Source: Ferriphaselus sp. R-1
GTDB taxonomy: Bacteria > Pseudomonadota > Gammaproteobacteria > Burkholderiales > Gallionellaceae
Length of the DNA: 46,241 nucleotides
Direction: 5' to 3'
Assembly (NCBI RefSeq): GCF_000746095.1
Contig: NZ_JQKP01000017.1
Span: 1 to 46,241 of the forward strand
Below are positions 19,181 through 27,594 of this stretch, piece after piece. The notes below the pieces were generated by a model. That model was not told the DNA's origin and did not search any database. It worked only from the letters and a program-made list of their open reading frames with translations. A program made the position numbers and the translations under genes. The stretch's first letter is position 1, and every line of letters begins with the position of its first letter.

Positions 19181-19927
19181 ATGTTGTTGAGCGAGTTGCG
19201 CGATTATATCGGAAGCCTGCTGGAAGTCAGCCGTTTTCGCGATTACTGTCCGAACGGCATACAGGTCGAGGGGCGGGCGGAGGTCGCGCGCATCGCCACC
19301 GGCGTGACGGCCTCGCAGCGGTTGCTGGATGCGGCGCTGGCATGGGGGGCGGATGCGGTGCTGGTGCACCACGGCTATTTCTGGCGCGGCGAGGAGGCGA
19401 CGCTGGTCGGCATCAAGAAGCAGCGCATCGCCAAGTTGCTGCGTGCCGATGTCAGTCTGCTGGCCTACCATCTGCCGCTGGATGCACACCCGGAACTGGG
19501 CAACAACGCACAGCTGGCCCGGCGGCTGGGCTGGGTCGAGCAGGGTGGCTTCGGGGATCAGGAGCTGGCTCGTTACGGCGCGGTGGCGCAGCCGAAATCG
19601 TTGGGTGAGCTGTCGCGTCAGGTCGCCGTGGTTTTGCAGCGGGAGCCGCTGGTGATCGGTGATGAAGCGCGCATCGTACGTCGCATCGCCTGGTGCAGCG
19701 GCGGTGCGCAAGACTATTTCGAGCAGGCGGTGGCTTTGGGTGCGGATGCTTATCTCACGGGTGAGATATCGGAGCGGCATGCGCATCTGGCGGAAGAGAC
19801 GGGCGTGGCCTTCATCGCCGCCGGGCACCACGCCACCGAGCGTTTCGGTGTGCAGGCGCTCGGTGAGCACTTGCAGGCCCGATTCGGCATCGAGCACCAA
19901 TTCTTCGATATGGACGTGCCGGTCTAG
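19181..19927 (+). CDS. NIF3/YbgI-family dinuclear-metal protein
   Basis: 248 residues. The motifs DYCPNGIQVEG, AVLVHHGYFWRG (metal-binding histidines) and the C-terminal AGHHATERFGVQALGEHL are diagnostic for the NIF3 family of toroidal dinuclear-metal proteins (YbgI in E. coli, UPF0135). The exact function is unclear; a GTP cyclohydrolase-like role has been suggested for relatives. CAGGAG precedes ATG 19181. It is divergent from the DegS-like gene with 37 bases between, and its TAG shares the bases CTAG with the stop of the next, convergent gene. Confidence 0.94.
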   Translation: MLLSELRDYIGSLLEVSRFRDYCPNGIQVEGRAEVARIATGVTASQRLLDAALAWGADAVLVHHGYFWRGEEATLVGIKKQRIAKLLRADVSLLAYHLPLDAHPELGNNAQLARRLGWVEQGGFGDQELARYGAVAQPKSLGELSRQVAVVLQREPLVIGDEARIVRRIAWCSGGAQDYFEQAVALGADAYLTGEISERHAHLAEETGVAFIAAGHHATERFGVQALGEHLQARFGIEHQFFDMDVPV

Positions 19928-20562
19928 GCTTTTTTCAGGCTGCTGCGCAGCTGGTCCAGCGAGACCGTGGCGACGGGCGGCGACTGGTTCAGGGCGGAAT
20001 TCGCGGCTTGCAGCGCCGGGGCATGCTCCAGCAAGATGCTCTGCCACCACTCCATCACCTCTGCCATCAGCGCGTCGGGACGCTCGGTCAAGCGCAGCAG
20101 GAAGTCCTTGCGGCGTGGATACAGCGAGGTCCATTGCCAGACCAGGAAGTTGTCGTTGCTCTTGAAGCCCTGCGTCAGCAGTTGGTCGCGCAAGGCGGTC
20201 ACGGCGGGGAGCGCGGCCTGTTCGGGCGAGGGCGAGACGTTCCACATCAGCCCGGCGTAGATCCGGTGGGAGTCTCCCAGTAATTGCTGTTCCATGAAGG
20301 GGCGCAGGAAGACCCGCTGACCGCTGCGTGCTTGCAGATAGGTGCCGACCAGGCACTCTTCGGCGTTGCGATCTTCGGTCAGTTCGCAGAACCAGGGCAG
20401 ATCGTGCATGGCGACGAGCTCATTCAGTGCGGCGTGCGTGTTGGCCCAGAAGCGGTTGTTCAGTCGCTGGCGGATGCCGTCGACCAGATCGGTGACGGAC
20501 AAAGCCAGAGGCAGGTTCTCTTCCTGGGCAAAAAAATCGAGTACGGCTTGTTCTTCGTTCAT
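19924..20562 (-). CDS. Unrecognised 212-residue soluble protein next to the GbsR-like regulator
   Basis: I do not recognise a family. The protein is acidic and probably mostly helical, with no signal peptide or membrane segment. A proline/glutamate-rich stretch (SPSPEQAALP) lies near residue 130 and conserved-looking tryptophans in FLVWQWTSLYPRRKDF and MEWWQSIL. Size and helix content recall TorD/NarJ-type redox chaperones, but their signature motif is not present. The gene starts 12 bases after the GbsR-like gene, so the two are probably co-transcribed, divergently from the act operon. A role linked to complex III is possible but only inferred from position. Confidence 0.75.
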   Translation of the reverse strand: MNEEQAVLDFFAQEENLPLALSVTDLVDGIRQRLNNRFWANTHAALNELVAMHDLPWFCELTEDRNAEECLVGTYLQARSGQRVFLRPFMEQQLLGDSHRIYAGLMWNVSPSPEQAALPAVTALRDQLLTQGFKSNDNFLVWQWTSLYPRRKDFLLRLTERPDALMAEVMEWWQSILLEHAPALQAANSALNQSPPVATVSLDQLRSSLKKA

Positions 20563-20574
20563 GGGTGAGAGAGG

Positions 20575-21162
20575 TCAGTTACTGCTGGTGTCGGGTTGTT
20601 CTTCGCTGCGCATGAAGGACAGCAGTCGATTCTTCGCTTGCAGCAGTTTTTGCGCTTGGGAGCCCAGGCGCATCAGCGAGGTCAGGTCGTCGGTGCTCAG
20701 CTTCTGGATGTCGAGGAACCAGTCGTTGGACATCGAGATCAGGTCGTGCATGGCCTGCAAGCGATTCAGCACATGTTCGCCGTGGGGTGTTGTCGCGGAT
20801 TCGAGCAGGCATTCCCGCAAGACGGTCAGCGTCGGTTCGACCTCACGCCGGCGGCGTTCATCGGCTAGTGTGCGGAAGATCTCCCATACATCCTCGGGTG
20901 CTCGGAAATACTCGCGGCGATCACCTGCCCGGTACTCCGAGCGCAACAATCGCCAGCTCTGCAACTCCTTCAGTCCGATACTCACGTTGGAGCGGGAGAA
21001 CGTCAGCAGATGGGCCAAGTCGTCGGCATTCAGGGGTTCGGGTGAGATGTAAAGCAATGCATAAATCTGCCCGACAGTGCGGCTGATACCCCAGCGACTG
21101 CCCATCTCGCCAAAGTGATGAATGAAGCGCCAAGCGGTGCAAGAGAGGGTTTCGACTTCCAT
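20575..21162 (-). CDS. GbsR/MarR-family winged-helix transcriptional regulator
   Basis: 195 residues with the GbsR pattern: FIHHFGEMGSRWGISRTVGQIYALLYIS, a winged helix (LNADDLAHLLTFSRSNVSIGLKELQSWRLL), the wing EYRAGDRREYF, and a long C-terminal helical part. ATG 21162 is the first ATG that fits the family; the frame is open up to a GTG at 21303, which lacks a ribosome-binding site, so a longer form is possible but less likely. GbsR proteins repress operons for osmolytes or respiratory genes in various bacteria. Here it is divergent from actA and is the obvious candidate regulator of that operon. Confidence 0.88.
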   Translation of the reverse strand: MEVETLSCTAWRFIHHFGEMGSRWGISRTVGQIYALLYISPEPLNADDLAHLLTFSRSNVSIGLKELQSWRLLRSEYRAGDRREYFRAPEDVWEIFRTLADERRRREVEPTLTVLRECLLESATTPHGEHVLNRLQAMHDLISMSNDWFLDIQKLSTDDLTSLMRLGSQAQKLLQAKNRLLSFMRSEEQPDTSSN

Positions 21163-21440
21163 TTGCGAACTTTCAAGGATTTTTGAAATTTGTGCAACCT
21201 CTTTCTCGGAAAGGTTTTTTGCGGTGGCTGGCGGGGATGTCTTGCTATCAGTATTGACTTTGAATATTCGAGCAGGGATGATGCTCTCTGGTGTAAGTCG
21301 CACCTACCCGATTGGGTAGTGGAGTTAGAAGAGCAATGCGGCGCACTCCGATTTTTCCGTGAGTTGTTAGTTGTAGTAGATGCTGGCGTGGTCTTGCCAG
21401 TGCTTTATTGTTGTAATTTTGTTTGGGGGAGCCTCCTGAG
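21163..21440. promoter_or_regulatory. Divergent regulatory region between the GbsR-like gene and actA
   Basis: 278 bases, visibly AT-richer than the surroundings. A perfect inverted repeat CTACCC-GATT-GGGTAG lies at 21304-21319 and is a candidate operator. TTGACT at about 21254 is a possible -35 element for the + strand, and the stretch 21390-21425 holds AT-rich -10-like hexamers, but no pair has ideal spacing. GGGGGAG lies 12 bases before the actA ATG. The layout is that of an intergenic region controlled by the adjacent regulator. Confidence 0.5.
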
Positions 21441-22031
21441 ATGCGGCATTTTTTACGTTTGTCCATTTTGCTTATCGGGCTGTTTTCGGGTTCGTCCAGC
21501 TTTGCTGCCGATACCTTGCCGCCTGTCAATACGGCAGATGATCTGGGTCCTCAGGTCGATCAGCCTATCGAGTTTCCACATAACCGGCATGCCAAGGATA
21601 TGGGAATCAACTGTATGTACTGCCATACCTATGCACGTCGGGCTCCGGTAGCCGGTATTCCGCCGCTGCAAAAGTGTATGGGCTGTCACAACGGTATCGA
21701 ATCCGTGAAGGACAAACCGCGCATCAAGGAGTTGTTCAAGCACTGGGACGAGAAGAAGCCCATCGCCTGGAAGAAAGTGCACGACCTGCCTGACTACGTG
21801 CGCTTCAATCATGAGCGTCACGTCAAGCGCTTCATCGTGCAGCAGGACAAGCCCGTGCAGGAAGTCTGCGGCTACTGCCACGGTGATGTGAAAGAAGGTA
21901 CGGTGGCGCGCCGCCAGAAGCCGCTTTCCATGGGCTGGTGTGTCTCTTGCCACGAAAAGGCTCATCCGACAGACAAGACTGCGCAAGCGACTGCCCAAGG
22001 GCCGAACGATTGCTGGCAATGCCACAAGTAA
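21441..22031 (+). CDS. actA: ActA, pentahaem cytochrome c subunit of alternative complex III
   Basis: A 196-residue protein with an N-terminal signal peptide (cleavage near FAAD, residue ~23) and five CxxCH haem sites at residues 58, 79, 143, 167 and 191. The ActA role is electron transfer within the periplasmic face of the quinol:electron-acceptor oxidoreductase. ATG 21441 gives a proper signal peptide; an upstream in-frame TTG is not needed. It is the first gene of a tight seven-gene act operon. Confidence 0.95.
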   Translation: MRHFLRLSILLIGLFSGSSSFAADTLPPVNTADDLGPQVDQPIEFPHNRHAKDMGINCMYCHTYARRAPVAGIPPLQKCMGCHNGIESVKDKPRIKELFKHWDEKKPIAWKKVHDLPDYVRFNHERHVKRFIVQQDKPVQEVCGYCHGDVKEGTVARRQKPLSMGWCVSCHEKAHPTDKTAQATAQGPNDCWQCHK

Positions 22032-22070
22032 GTCGTGGGCATACGGACAGAATAAGCTAGAGAGGGTGTG

Positions 22071-24269
22071 ATGATCGAAAACGAGTTCAATCGACGCGAT
22101 TTCCTGAAGGTCCTGGGATGGGGGGGTGCGGCAGTGGCGGTGAGCGGCTGTGGCTTCACTTCGGTACAGGATGGCGTGGAAAACGTAGTTTCGTACGTGG
22201 AAGCCAACGAGTACATGATTCCGGGGATCGGCGTGTACTTTAACTCCACATGTGCCCAGTGTGATGCGGCATGCGGCATCACCGGCAAGGTTCGCGAAGG
22301 TCGCGTACTGAAGCTGGAAGGCAATGCCGCCTCCAGCATCAATCGCGGTCGTTTGTGTGGCTTGGGCCAGGCGGGTGTGCAGGCGCACTACAACCCGGAT
22401 CGTGTGACCGAGCCGCGTACCGGCAAGGGCGAGAAGCTGGATTGGGAAAAGGCGCTGGGTCAGGTCAAGGAAAAGCTGACGGGCGTTTCCGGCGACGAGA
22501 TCGCCTTCCTGACCGGCAACCTCAGTGGTCACCTTAAGGTGTTGCTGGGCAACTACATGGATGCGCTGGGCAGCAAGAACCACTTCGTCTATGACGCAGT
22601 GGCACCTGCGGTGATGCGCGCTTCCAACAAGAAGGCGTATGGCAATGAGATGCCTGCGCTGCGTCTGGACAAGGCCAAGGTCATCGTATCGTTCGGCGCG
22701 GACTTCCTCGGTTCCTGGGTGTCTCCGGTGAACTTCTCCCAGCAATATGCGCAGTTCCGCAAAGGCGTGAACAACGGCGGTCGCGGTGTGCTGGTGCAGA
22801 TCGAGCCGAAGATGACGCTGACCGGCGCGAATGCCGACCGCTGGATTCCGGCGAATCCCGGCACCGAGGGTGTGCTGGCGCTGGGTCTGATCAACGCGCT
22901 GGGCGCGGCGGGTGTGTCGATCCCGTCTGATATTGCCGCTTCCGTGTCCGCCTATGGCGTGGAGCGCGTGAGCAAGGATACCGGCGTATCGGCTGAGCAG
23001 ATCCAGAAGCTGGCTGCCGTGCTGAAGGAACGCAGCCCCAGCCTGGTGATCGCGGGTGGTGGCGCGGAAGGTTATGCGCACGGTTCGCAGAACGCCGCCG
23101 CTGTCGCCCTGCTCAATCAGGTGCTGGGTAACGTCGGCAAGACCGTCGAAGCACCGAGCGTGGTGCCGTTCCCGCAACTGGCTCCGACCGCAGGCGGTAC
23201 GGCTGGCCTGAAGGCGTTCAACGATGGGCTGGCCGCTGGCAAGTTCAAGGTGGTGTTCACGCTAGGTGCGAACCCGGTGTACTCCGCGCCTGCCTTCATG
23301 AAGCTCGCTGACAATCTGAAGAAAGCCGCCTTCAAGGTGGCGCTGGCCGATGCCATCGACGAGACCGCAGCCCAGGCCGATCTGGTGTTGCCGCTGGATT
23401 CCGCGATGGAAAGCTGGGGCACCGTGGTGGCCGAATATCAGGCAGGCGATGCGCACATCGGTATCCAGCAGCCGCTGATGGAACGTCTGTATGACAACAC
23501 CCGCAGCGCGGGCGATATTCTGCTGAGCTTGGTCAAGCAGCAAAAGGCAGACGACTACAAGGCATTCGAAGACTACTACGCTTATCTGCGCGGTGCCGTG
23601 GTGCAGGCCAAGGGTTCGCTGGGCGGCGCTGGCATGGACGACGACGAGTTCTGGAGCACGGTGCTGAGCAGCGGCATGGTCAAGACCGGCAACGCCTCGT
23701 CCTCCCTGCGCACCAGTGCTTCGGCAGTCACGCTCCCGGCGGCTGCGGTAGCCGATGCAGCGTTCCCGCTGCGCTTGCTGCCCTATGTGCAGCCTTCGAT
23801 GCGCGATGGTCGTCATGCCAACCTGCCCTGGTTGCAGGAATCGCCCGATCCGCTGACTACCATTGTGTGGGATAGCTGGGTCGAGATGCATCCCAAGACG
23901 GCGGCCAAGTTGGGCATCGTCGAGGGCGATATCGTCGAAGTCACGTCCAAGAGCGGTTCGATCAAGGCGCAAGCCTACATCTTCCCGGGCATCCATCCGG
24001 ATGCGGTCTCCGTGCCGTTCGGTAACGGTCACACCGAGTTGGGCCGTTATGCCAAGGGTGTGGGTGCCAACGTGTTCCAGATGCTCGATCCAGTGTTCGA
24101 TCAGGAGACTGGTGAGCTGGCCATCAACGAAACGCATGTCAAGGTCAGCAAGACAGGCAAGCGCGTGATCGTGGTCAAGGAAGAAGGCGCCGCCGGAGGC
24201 AGTCAGGCAGGCAAGAAGATCGCTGGCCGTCTGGCATCGAACAACGTTGATCTTTCCAAGGAGGTCTGA
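22071..24269 (+). CDS. actB1: ActB1, molybdopterin-oxidoreductase-like subunit of alternative complex III
   Basis: 732 residues. The twin-arginine signal NRRDFLKVLGWGG ends in the lipobox VSGC, so the protein should be exported by Tat and lipid-anchored at Cys27. Next is a ferredoxin-like cluster site CAQCDAACGITG plus GRLCGLG, then a long molybdopterin-oxidoreductase fold with a DMSOR-type C-terminal barrel domain (WVEMHPKTAAKLGIVEGDIVEV). In studied Act complexes this subunit does not hold molybdenum. In Rhodothermus and Flavobacterium ActB is one polypeptide with the cluster domain; here it is split into ActB1 and ActB2. ATG 22071 follows an AGAGAGGG ribosome-binding site. Confidence 0.94.
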   Translation: MIENEFNRRDFLKVLGWGGAAVAVSGCGFTSVQDGVENVVSYVEANEYMIPGIGVYFNSTCAQCDAACGITGKVREGRVLKLEGNAASSINRGRLCGLGQAGVQAHYNPDRVTEPRTGKGEKLDWEKALGQVKEKLTGVSGDEIAFLTGNLSGHLKVLLGNYMDALGSKNHFVYDAVAPAVMRASNKKAYGNEMPALRLDKAKVIVSFGADFLGSWVSPVNFSQQYAQFRKGVNNGGRGVLVQIEPKMTLTGANADRWIPANPGTEGVLALGLINALGAAGVSIPSDIAASVSAYGVERVSKDTGVSAEQIQKLAAVLKERSPSLVIAGGGAEGYAHGSQNAAAVALLNQVLGNVGKTVEAPSVVPFPQLAPTAGGTAGLKAFNDGLAAGKFKVVFTLGANPVYSAPAFMKLADNLKKAAFKVALADAIDETAAQADLVLPLDSAMESWGTVVAEYQAGDAHIGIQQPLMERLYDNTRSAGDILLSLVKQQKADDYKAFEDYYAYLRGAVVQAKGSLGGAGMDDDEFWSTVLSSGMVKTGNASSSLRTSASAVTLPAAAVADAAFPLRLLPYVQPSMRDGRHANLPWLQESPDPLTTIVWDSWVEMHPKTAAKLGIVEGDIVEVTSKSGSIKAQAYIFPGIHPDAVSVPFGNGHTELGRYAKGVGANVFQMLDPVFDQETGELAINETHVKVSKTGKRVIVVKEEGAAGGSQAGKKIAGRLASNNVDLSKEV

Positions 24270-24271
24270 TC

Positions 24272-25153
24272 GTGTCGGTTTCTAATCTGTTACAAAACTG
24301 GTCCGCAGTGCGCCACACCCACCCGGTGGGTGATGCCCCGCATGCGGAATACAAGTGGGCGATGGCCATCGATCTGGATGCGTGTACCGGTTGCAACGCG
24401 TGCAGCGTCGCTTGCTATGCCGAGAACAACCTGCCTGCGGTAGGCAAGGACAAGTTCGAGCATGGGCAGCAGATGCACTGGATGCGCATCGAGCGTTATT
24501 GGGATGAGGATGGTCGCGACATGCCGGATCAGGGCGCGCAATTCCTGCCCATGATGTGCCAGCATTGCGAAGCCGCTCCATGTGAGACGGTGTGCCCGGT
24601 GGGTGCGACCAATCATACGGCTGACGGTTTGAACTCTCAGGTGTACAACCGCTGTGTGGGTTCGCGTTACTGTTCGGCCAACTGCCCGTTCAAGGTGCGT
24701 TACTTCAACTGGTACAGCTACCCGGATCAGGAGATCTCTTGGCCCTCCCCGATGGAGCAGCAGCTCAATCCGGACGTGACGGTGCGTACCAAGGGTGTGA
24801 TGGAGAAGTGCACGTTCTGCGTGCAGCGTCTGACCGTTGCCAAGCACAATGCCCGTAACGAGGGGCGCTTGGTGCAGGACGGCGAAGTGCAGACCGCATG
24901 TCAGCAAGCTTGCCCGACCAGCGCGATCAGCTTCGGTAACTTGGTCGATCCGGCCTCCAAGGTGGCTAAGCAGTGGAAGGCTCAGCAAGTCGAGCTGGCC
25001 GTTGACAAGCAGGCCAAGGACGAGGGTGATGATAGCCACGAAGTGGGCGAGCATCACAGCACGACCAAACTGCGCGGTTATCGTATCTTCGAAGAGCTGC
25101 GTGCCTATCCATCAGTGATGTACCTGGAACGCGTCCGCGAGAGCGCGGTTTAA
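24272..25153 (+). CDS. actB2: ActB2, four-cluster ferredoxin-like subunit of alternative complex III
   Basis: 293 residues in the NrfC/DmsB style, with cysteine sets at residues 38-48 (CTGCNACSVACYAENN), 96-108 (CQHCEAAPCETVC), 128-138 (CVGSRYCSANC) and CTFC followed later by CQQACP. These should bind three [4Fe-4S] and one [3Fe-4S] or four [4Fe-4S] clusters and pass electrons from the quinol site in ActC to ActA/ActE. The start is a GTG three bases after the actB1 stop, and no signal is present, so it would be carried with ActB1 through Tat (inference). Confidence 0.94.
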   Translation: MSVSNLLQNWSAVRHTHPVGDAPHAEYKWAMAIDLDACTGCNACSVACYAENNLPAVGKDKFEHGQQMHWMRIERYWDEDGRDMPDQGAQFLPMMCQHCEAAPCETVCPVGATNHTADGLNSQVYNRCVGSRYCSANCPFKVRYFNWYSYPDQEISWPSPMEQQLNPDVTVRTKGVMEKCTFCVQRLTVAKHNARNEGRLVQDGEVQTACQQACPTSAISFGNLVDPASKVAKQWKAQQVELAVDKQAKDEGDDSHEVGEHHSTTKLRGYRIFEELRAYPSVMYLERVRESAV

Positions 25154-25171
25154 GGGAAGAGGAAGAAGAAG

Positions 25172-26530
25172 ATGGGAAAAGATATTCGTGAAGACATCTC
25201 TTGGGCCAAGATTAACACCGATGTGCTCAAGAGTCTGGAAAGCCCCCGTCCCCTGTATTGGGTGATCGTGGGTGTGGCGTTGCTGATGTTCCTCGGCGGT
25301 GTGTCGCTGGAGGCGTATCAGTATCGCCAAGGTATGGGCGTGGCCAACCTGAACAATCCCCATGTCTGGGGGCTGTTCATCGCTACCTTCATTTTCTGGA
25401 TCGGCATGAGCCACTCCGGTACGCTGCTGTCGGCGATTCTGCACTTGATGCATGCTGACTGGCGCAAGCCGATCTACCGTTTCGCGGAAGCAATGACGAC
25501 CTTCTCGCTGATGACGGCGGGTCTGTTCGTGATGGTGCACTTGGGTCGTTTGTGGCAGTTCTACTACTCATTGCCTTATCCGAACGAGCGCGGTCTGTGG
25601 CCGAACTTCCAGTCGCCCCTGCTGTGGGATGCGATGGCGATCTTCACTTACCTGAGTTCGTCTGTGATCTTCCTGTTCATCGGCATGATCCCCGACCTGG
25701 CGATCTGTCGTGACCACCTGCATCCGGGCTGGCGCAAGAAGTTGTACACCGTGCTGGCACTGGGTTGGGAAGGTACCGACCGTCAATGGCGCAACTTCCG
25801 CGTGACTTACCTGACTGTGGCTTGTTACTTGATCCCGCTGGCGGTGTCGGTGCACTCCATCGTGGCTTCGGACTTCGCCATGTCGCAACAGCCGGGCTGG
25901 CACGTGACTTCGTTCCCGCCGTACTTCGTGGCTGGCGCGCTGTATTCCGGTTGTGCTGCGATCATCACGCTGTTCATCATCTTGCGCTATGTGTTCAAGT
26001 TCGAGGAATACATGACCTTGCCGATCCTGAAGAAGACCGCACGTCTGACCTTCGCGATCGCCATGGTGTGGACCTATCTGAACGCGATCGAGTTCGCCTC
26101 GGTGTGGTACAGCCACGATCAGGCTTCCAAGGATGTGTTGATCCAGAAGGCGACCGGCCCGTATGCGTTCGCATGGTGGGGCATGATCATCTGCGGCTCC
26201 GTGGTTCCTTTGGCGCTGGCCTTCAAGAAGGTGCAGACCAACATCCCGATGCTGTTCTCGGTGTCGCTGTTGCTGAATCTGGGGATGTGGCTGGAACGCT
26301 GGATGATCGTCGCGCCAACCTTCTCGCATGGTTATTACCCATGGACCTGGGATCACGACCAGTGGCCCAGCTTCGTGCAGTGGGGCATGGTGTTCGCGAG
26401 CTTCGGCTGGTTCACCCTGTTGTTCATGATCTTCTGTAAGGTGTTCCCATCCGTTTCCATGTATGAAGTGAAGGAAATGGTGTATCACCGCAGCTTGGCA
26501 TCAAAAATGGGCGGAAAGGGAGGCCACTAA
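25172..26530 (+). CDS. actC: ActC, NrfD-like quinol-binding membrane subunit
   Basis: A 452-residue integral membrane protein of the NrfD/PsrC family with about ten hydrophobic segments. It begins with a polar N-terminus (DISWAKINTDVLKSLESPRP), and conserved histidines and acidic residues occur in SHSGTLLSAILHL, SVHSIVASDFA and YSHDQASKD, sites associated with quinol binding and possible proton transfer. The stop TAA touches the actD ATG directly (TAAATG). The size agrees with ActC of known complexes. Confidence 0.95.
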   Translation: MGKDIREDISWAKINTDVLKSLESPRPLYWVIVGVALLMFLGGVSLEAYQYRQGMGVANLNNPHVWGLFIATFIFWIGMSHSGTLLSAILHLMHADWRKPIYRFAEAMTTFSLMTAGLFVMVHLGRLWQFYYSLPYPNERGLWPNFQSPLLWDAMAIFTYLSSSVIFLFIGMIPDLAICRDHLHPGWRKKLYTVLALGWEGTDRQWRNFRVTYLTVACYLIPLAVSVHSIVASDFAMSQQPGWHVTSFPPYFVAGALYSGCAAIITLFIILRYVFKFEEYMTLPILKKTARLTFAIAMVWTYLNAIEFASVWYSHDQASKDVLIQKATGPYAFAWWGMIICGSVVPLALAFKKVQTNIPMLFSVSLLLNLGMWLERWMIVAPTFSHGYYPWTWDHDQWPSFVQWGMVFASFGWFTLLFMIFCKVFPSVSMYEVKEMVYHRSLASKMGGKGGH

Positions 26531-27058
26531 ATGAGTCAACGACATTTGCTTGCCTTGTTCAACAACTTTGATGAGGCGGAAGCCGTCATCAAGGAGTTGC
26601 GCGAGACATCCATCAAGGGTTTCAATTTTGATGACTTGGTGCTGAAGTCGCCAATCGAGCACCACGAAGTCGAGGACGTGCTGGGTCAGCGCTCTGCCAA
26701 TGTGCAGTGGTTCACGCTGGTGGGTTCGATTCTGGGCGGTTTGCTGGGTTTCTTCCTGATTTCGGGTGCCCAGGCCAACTTCTACTCGCAGATGAAGGGT
26801 GGCAAGCCCATCGTTCCGCTACCCGCCAACTTCGTGTTGACCTACGAGATGTTCATTCTGGGTGGGGTGTTCATCTCGGTGCTGGGCTTCTTGGTGTGTG
26901 CTGGTCTGCCGGCCAAGCGCTCGCCGCTGTATAGCGCCAAGGTGCAGGAAGACCAGATCGCGATTCTGGTGAAGGGCGACGACTCTGCCGTGGCAGCACT
27001 CAAGGCAGTGTTCACCAAGCATCAGGCTTTGGAAATTCAGGAAGAGGCTGGGAAATGA
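26531..27058 (+). CDS. actD: ActD, DUF3341 membrane subunit of alternative complex III
   Basis: 175 residues. A cytoplasmic N-terminal domain (LLALFNNFDEAEAVIKELRE) precedes two transmembrane helices (about 57-77 and 98-120), and a short cytoplasmic C-terminal segment follows. This matches DUF3341/ActD, a structural subunit that contacts ActC and ActF. It overlaps actE by four bases (ATGA). Confidence 0.93.
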   Translation: MSQRHLLALFNNFDEAEAVIKELRETSIKGFNFDDLVLKSPIEHHEVEDVLGQRSANVQWFTLVGSILGGLLGFFLISGAQANFYSQMKGGKPIVPLPANFVLTYEMFILGGVFISVLGFLVCAGLPAKRSPLYSAKVQEDQIAILVKGDDSAVAALKAVFTKHQALEIQEEAGK

Positions 27059-27582
27059 AAAAACTAACCCTGACAATCGCGCTGGCATTGGCGCCTACAC
27101 TGGCTCAAGCGTTCCCGTGGGATCACGACATGGCCAATCAGATCAGCATCAAGCCACAGGAAAGTGTGGATGGTAAGGCTGGCGGCATGAAGCCCTTCCC
27201 CAAGCGTTCGGTGCCGGTTGCCGGAACATCGAGTTTTGTGAAGGATCAGGGCGCTGCCGAGAAGATGGCGAATCCCGTGCCTGCGGACGAAAAGTCCGTT
27301 GCTGAGGGCAAGCGCCTGTTTGCGATCTACTGCTCGGCGTGTCATGGAGCTGGAGGCAAAGGCGATGGCAAGGTCGGTGAAAAGCTGGTCTTGCAGCCTT
27401 TCGACCTGACCGCCGATCAGACCAGGTCGCGTACGGATGGCTTCATCTGGGGCTATATGACCTTCGGCGGTGCGATCATGCCGGCCTATGCCAATGATCT
27501 GAATGCTACCGAGCGCTGGCATGTAGTTAACTATGTCCGCAAGACATTGCAGGGCGGGGCGGCGACTGCCGCAGCCAAGTAA
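27055..27582 (+). CDS. actE: ActE, monohaem cytochrome c subunit of alternative complex III
   Basis: 175 residues with a signal peptide (cleavage after AQA, residue 19) and one haem motif CSACH at residues 93-97. A later GAIMPAYANDL carries the probable distal methionine, and the WHVVNYVR helix closes the cytochrome c fold. ActE hands electrons from the complex to soluble cytochromes or a terminal oxidase. No oxidase genes follow in this window, unlike several other act clusters. Confidence 0.95.
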   Translation: MKKLTLTIALALAPTLAQAFPWDHDMANQISIKPQESVDGKAGGMKPFPKRSVPVAGTSSFVKDQGAAEKMANPVPADEKSVAEGKRLFAIYCSACHGAGGKGDGKVGEKLVLQPFDLTADQTRSRTDGFIWGYMTFGGAIMPAYANDLNATERWHVVNYVRKTLQGGAATAAAK

Positions 27583-27594
27583 GGGGGGTACATA

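Noticed and set aside
21384-21397. Sigma-54 promoter-like TGGC...TTGC before actA
   Set aside because: The GG-to-GC spacing is nine instead of ten bases, and spacing is strict for sigma-54.
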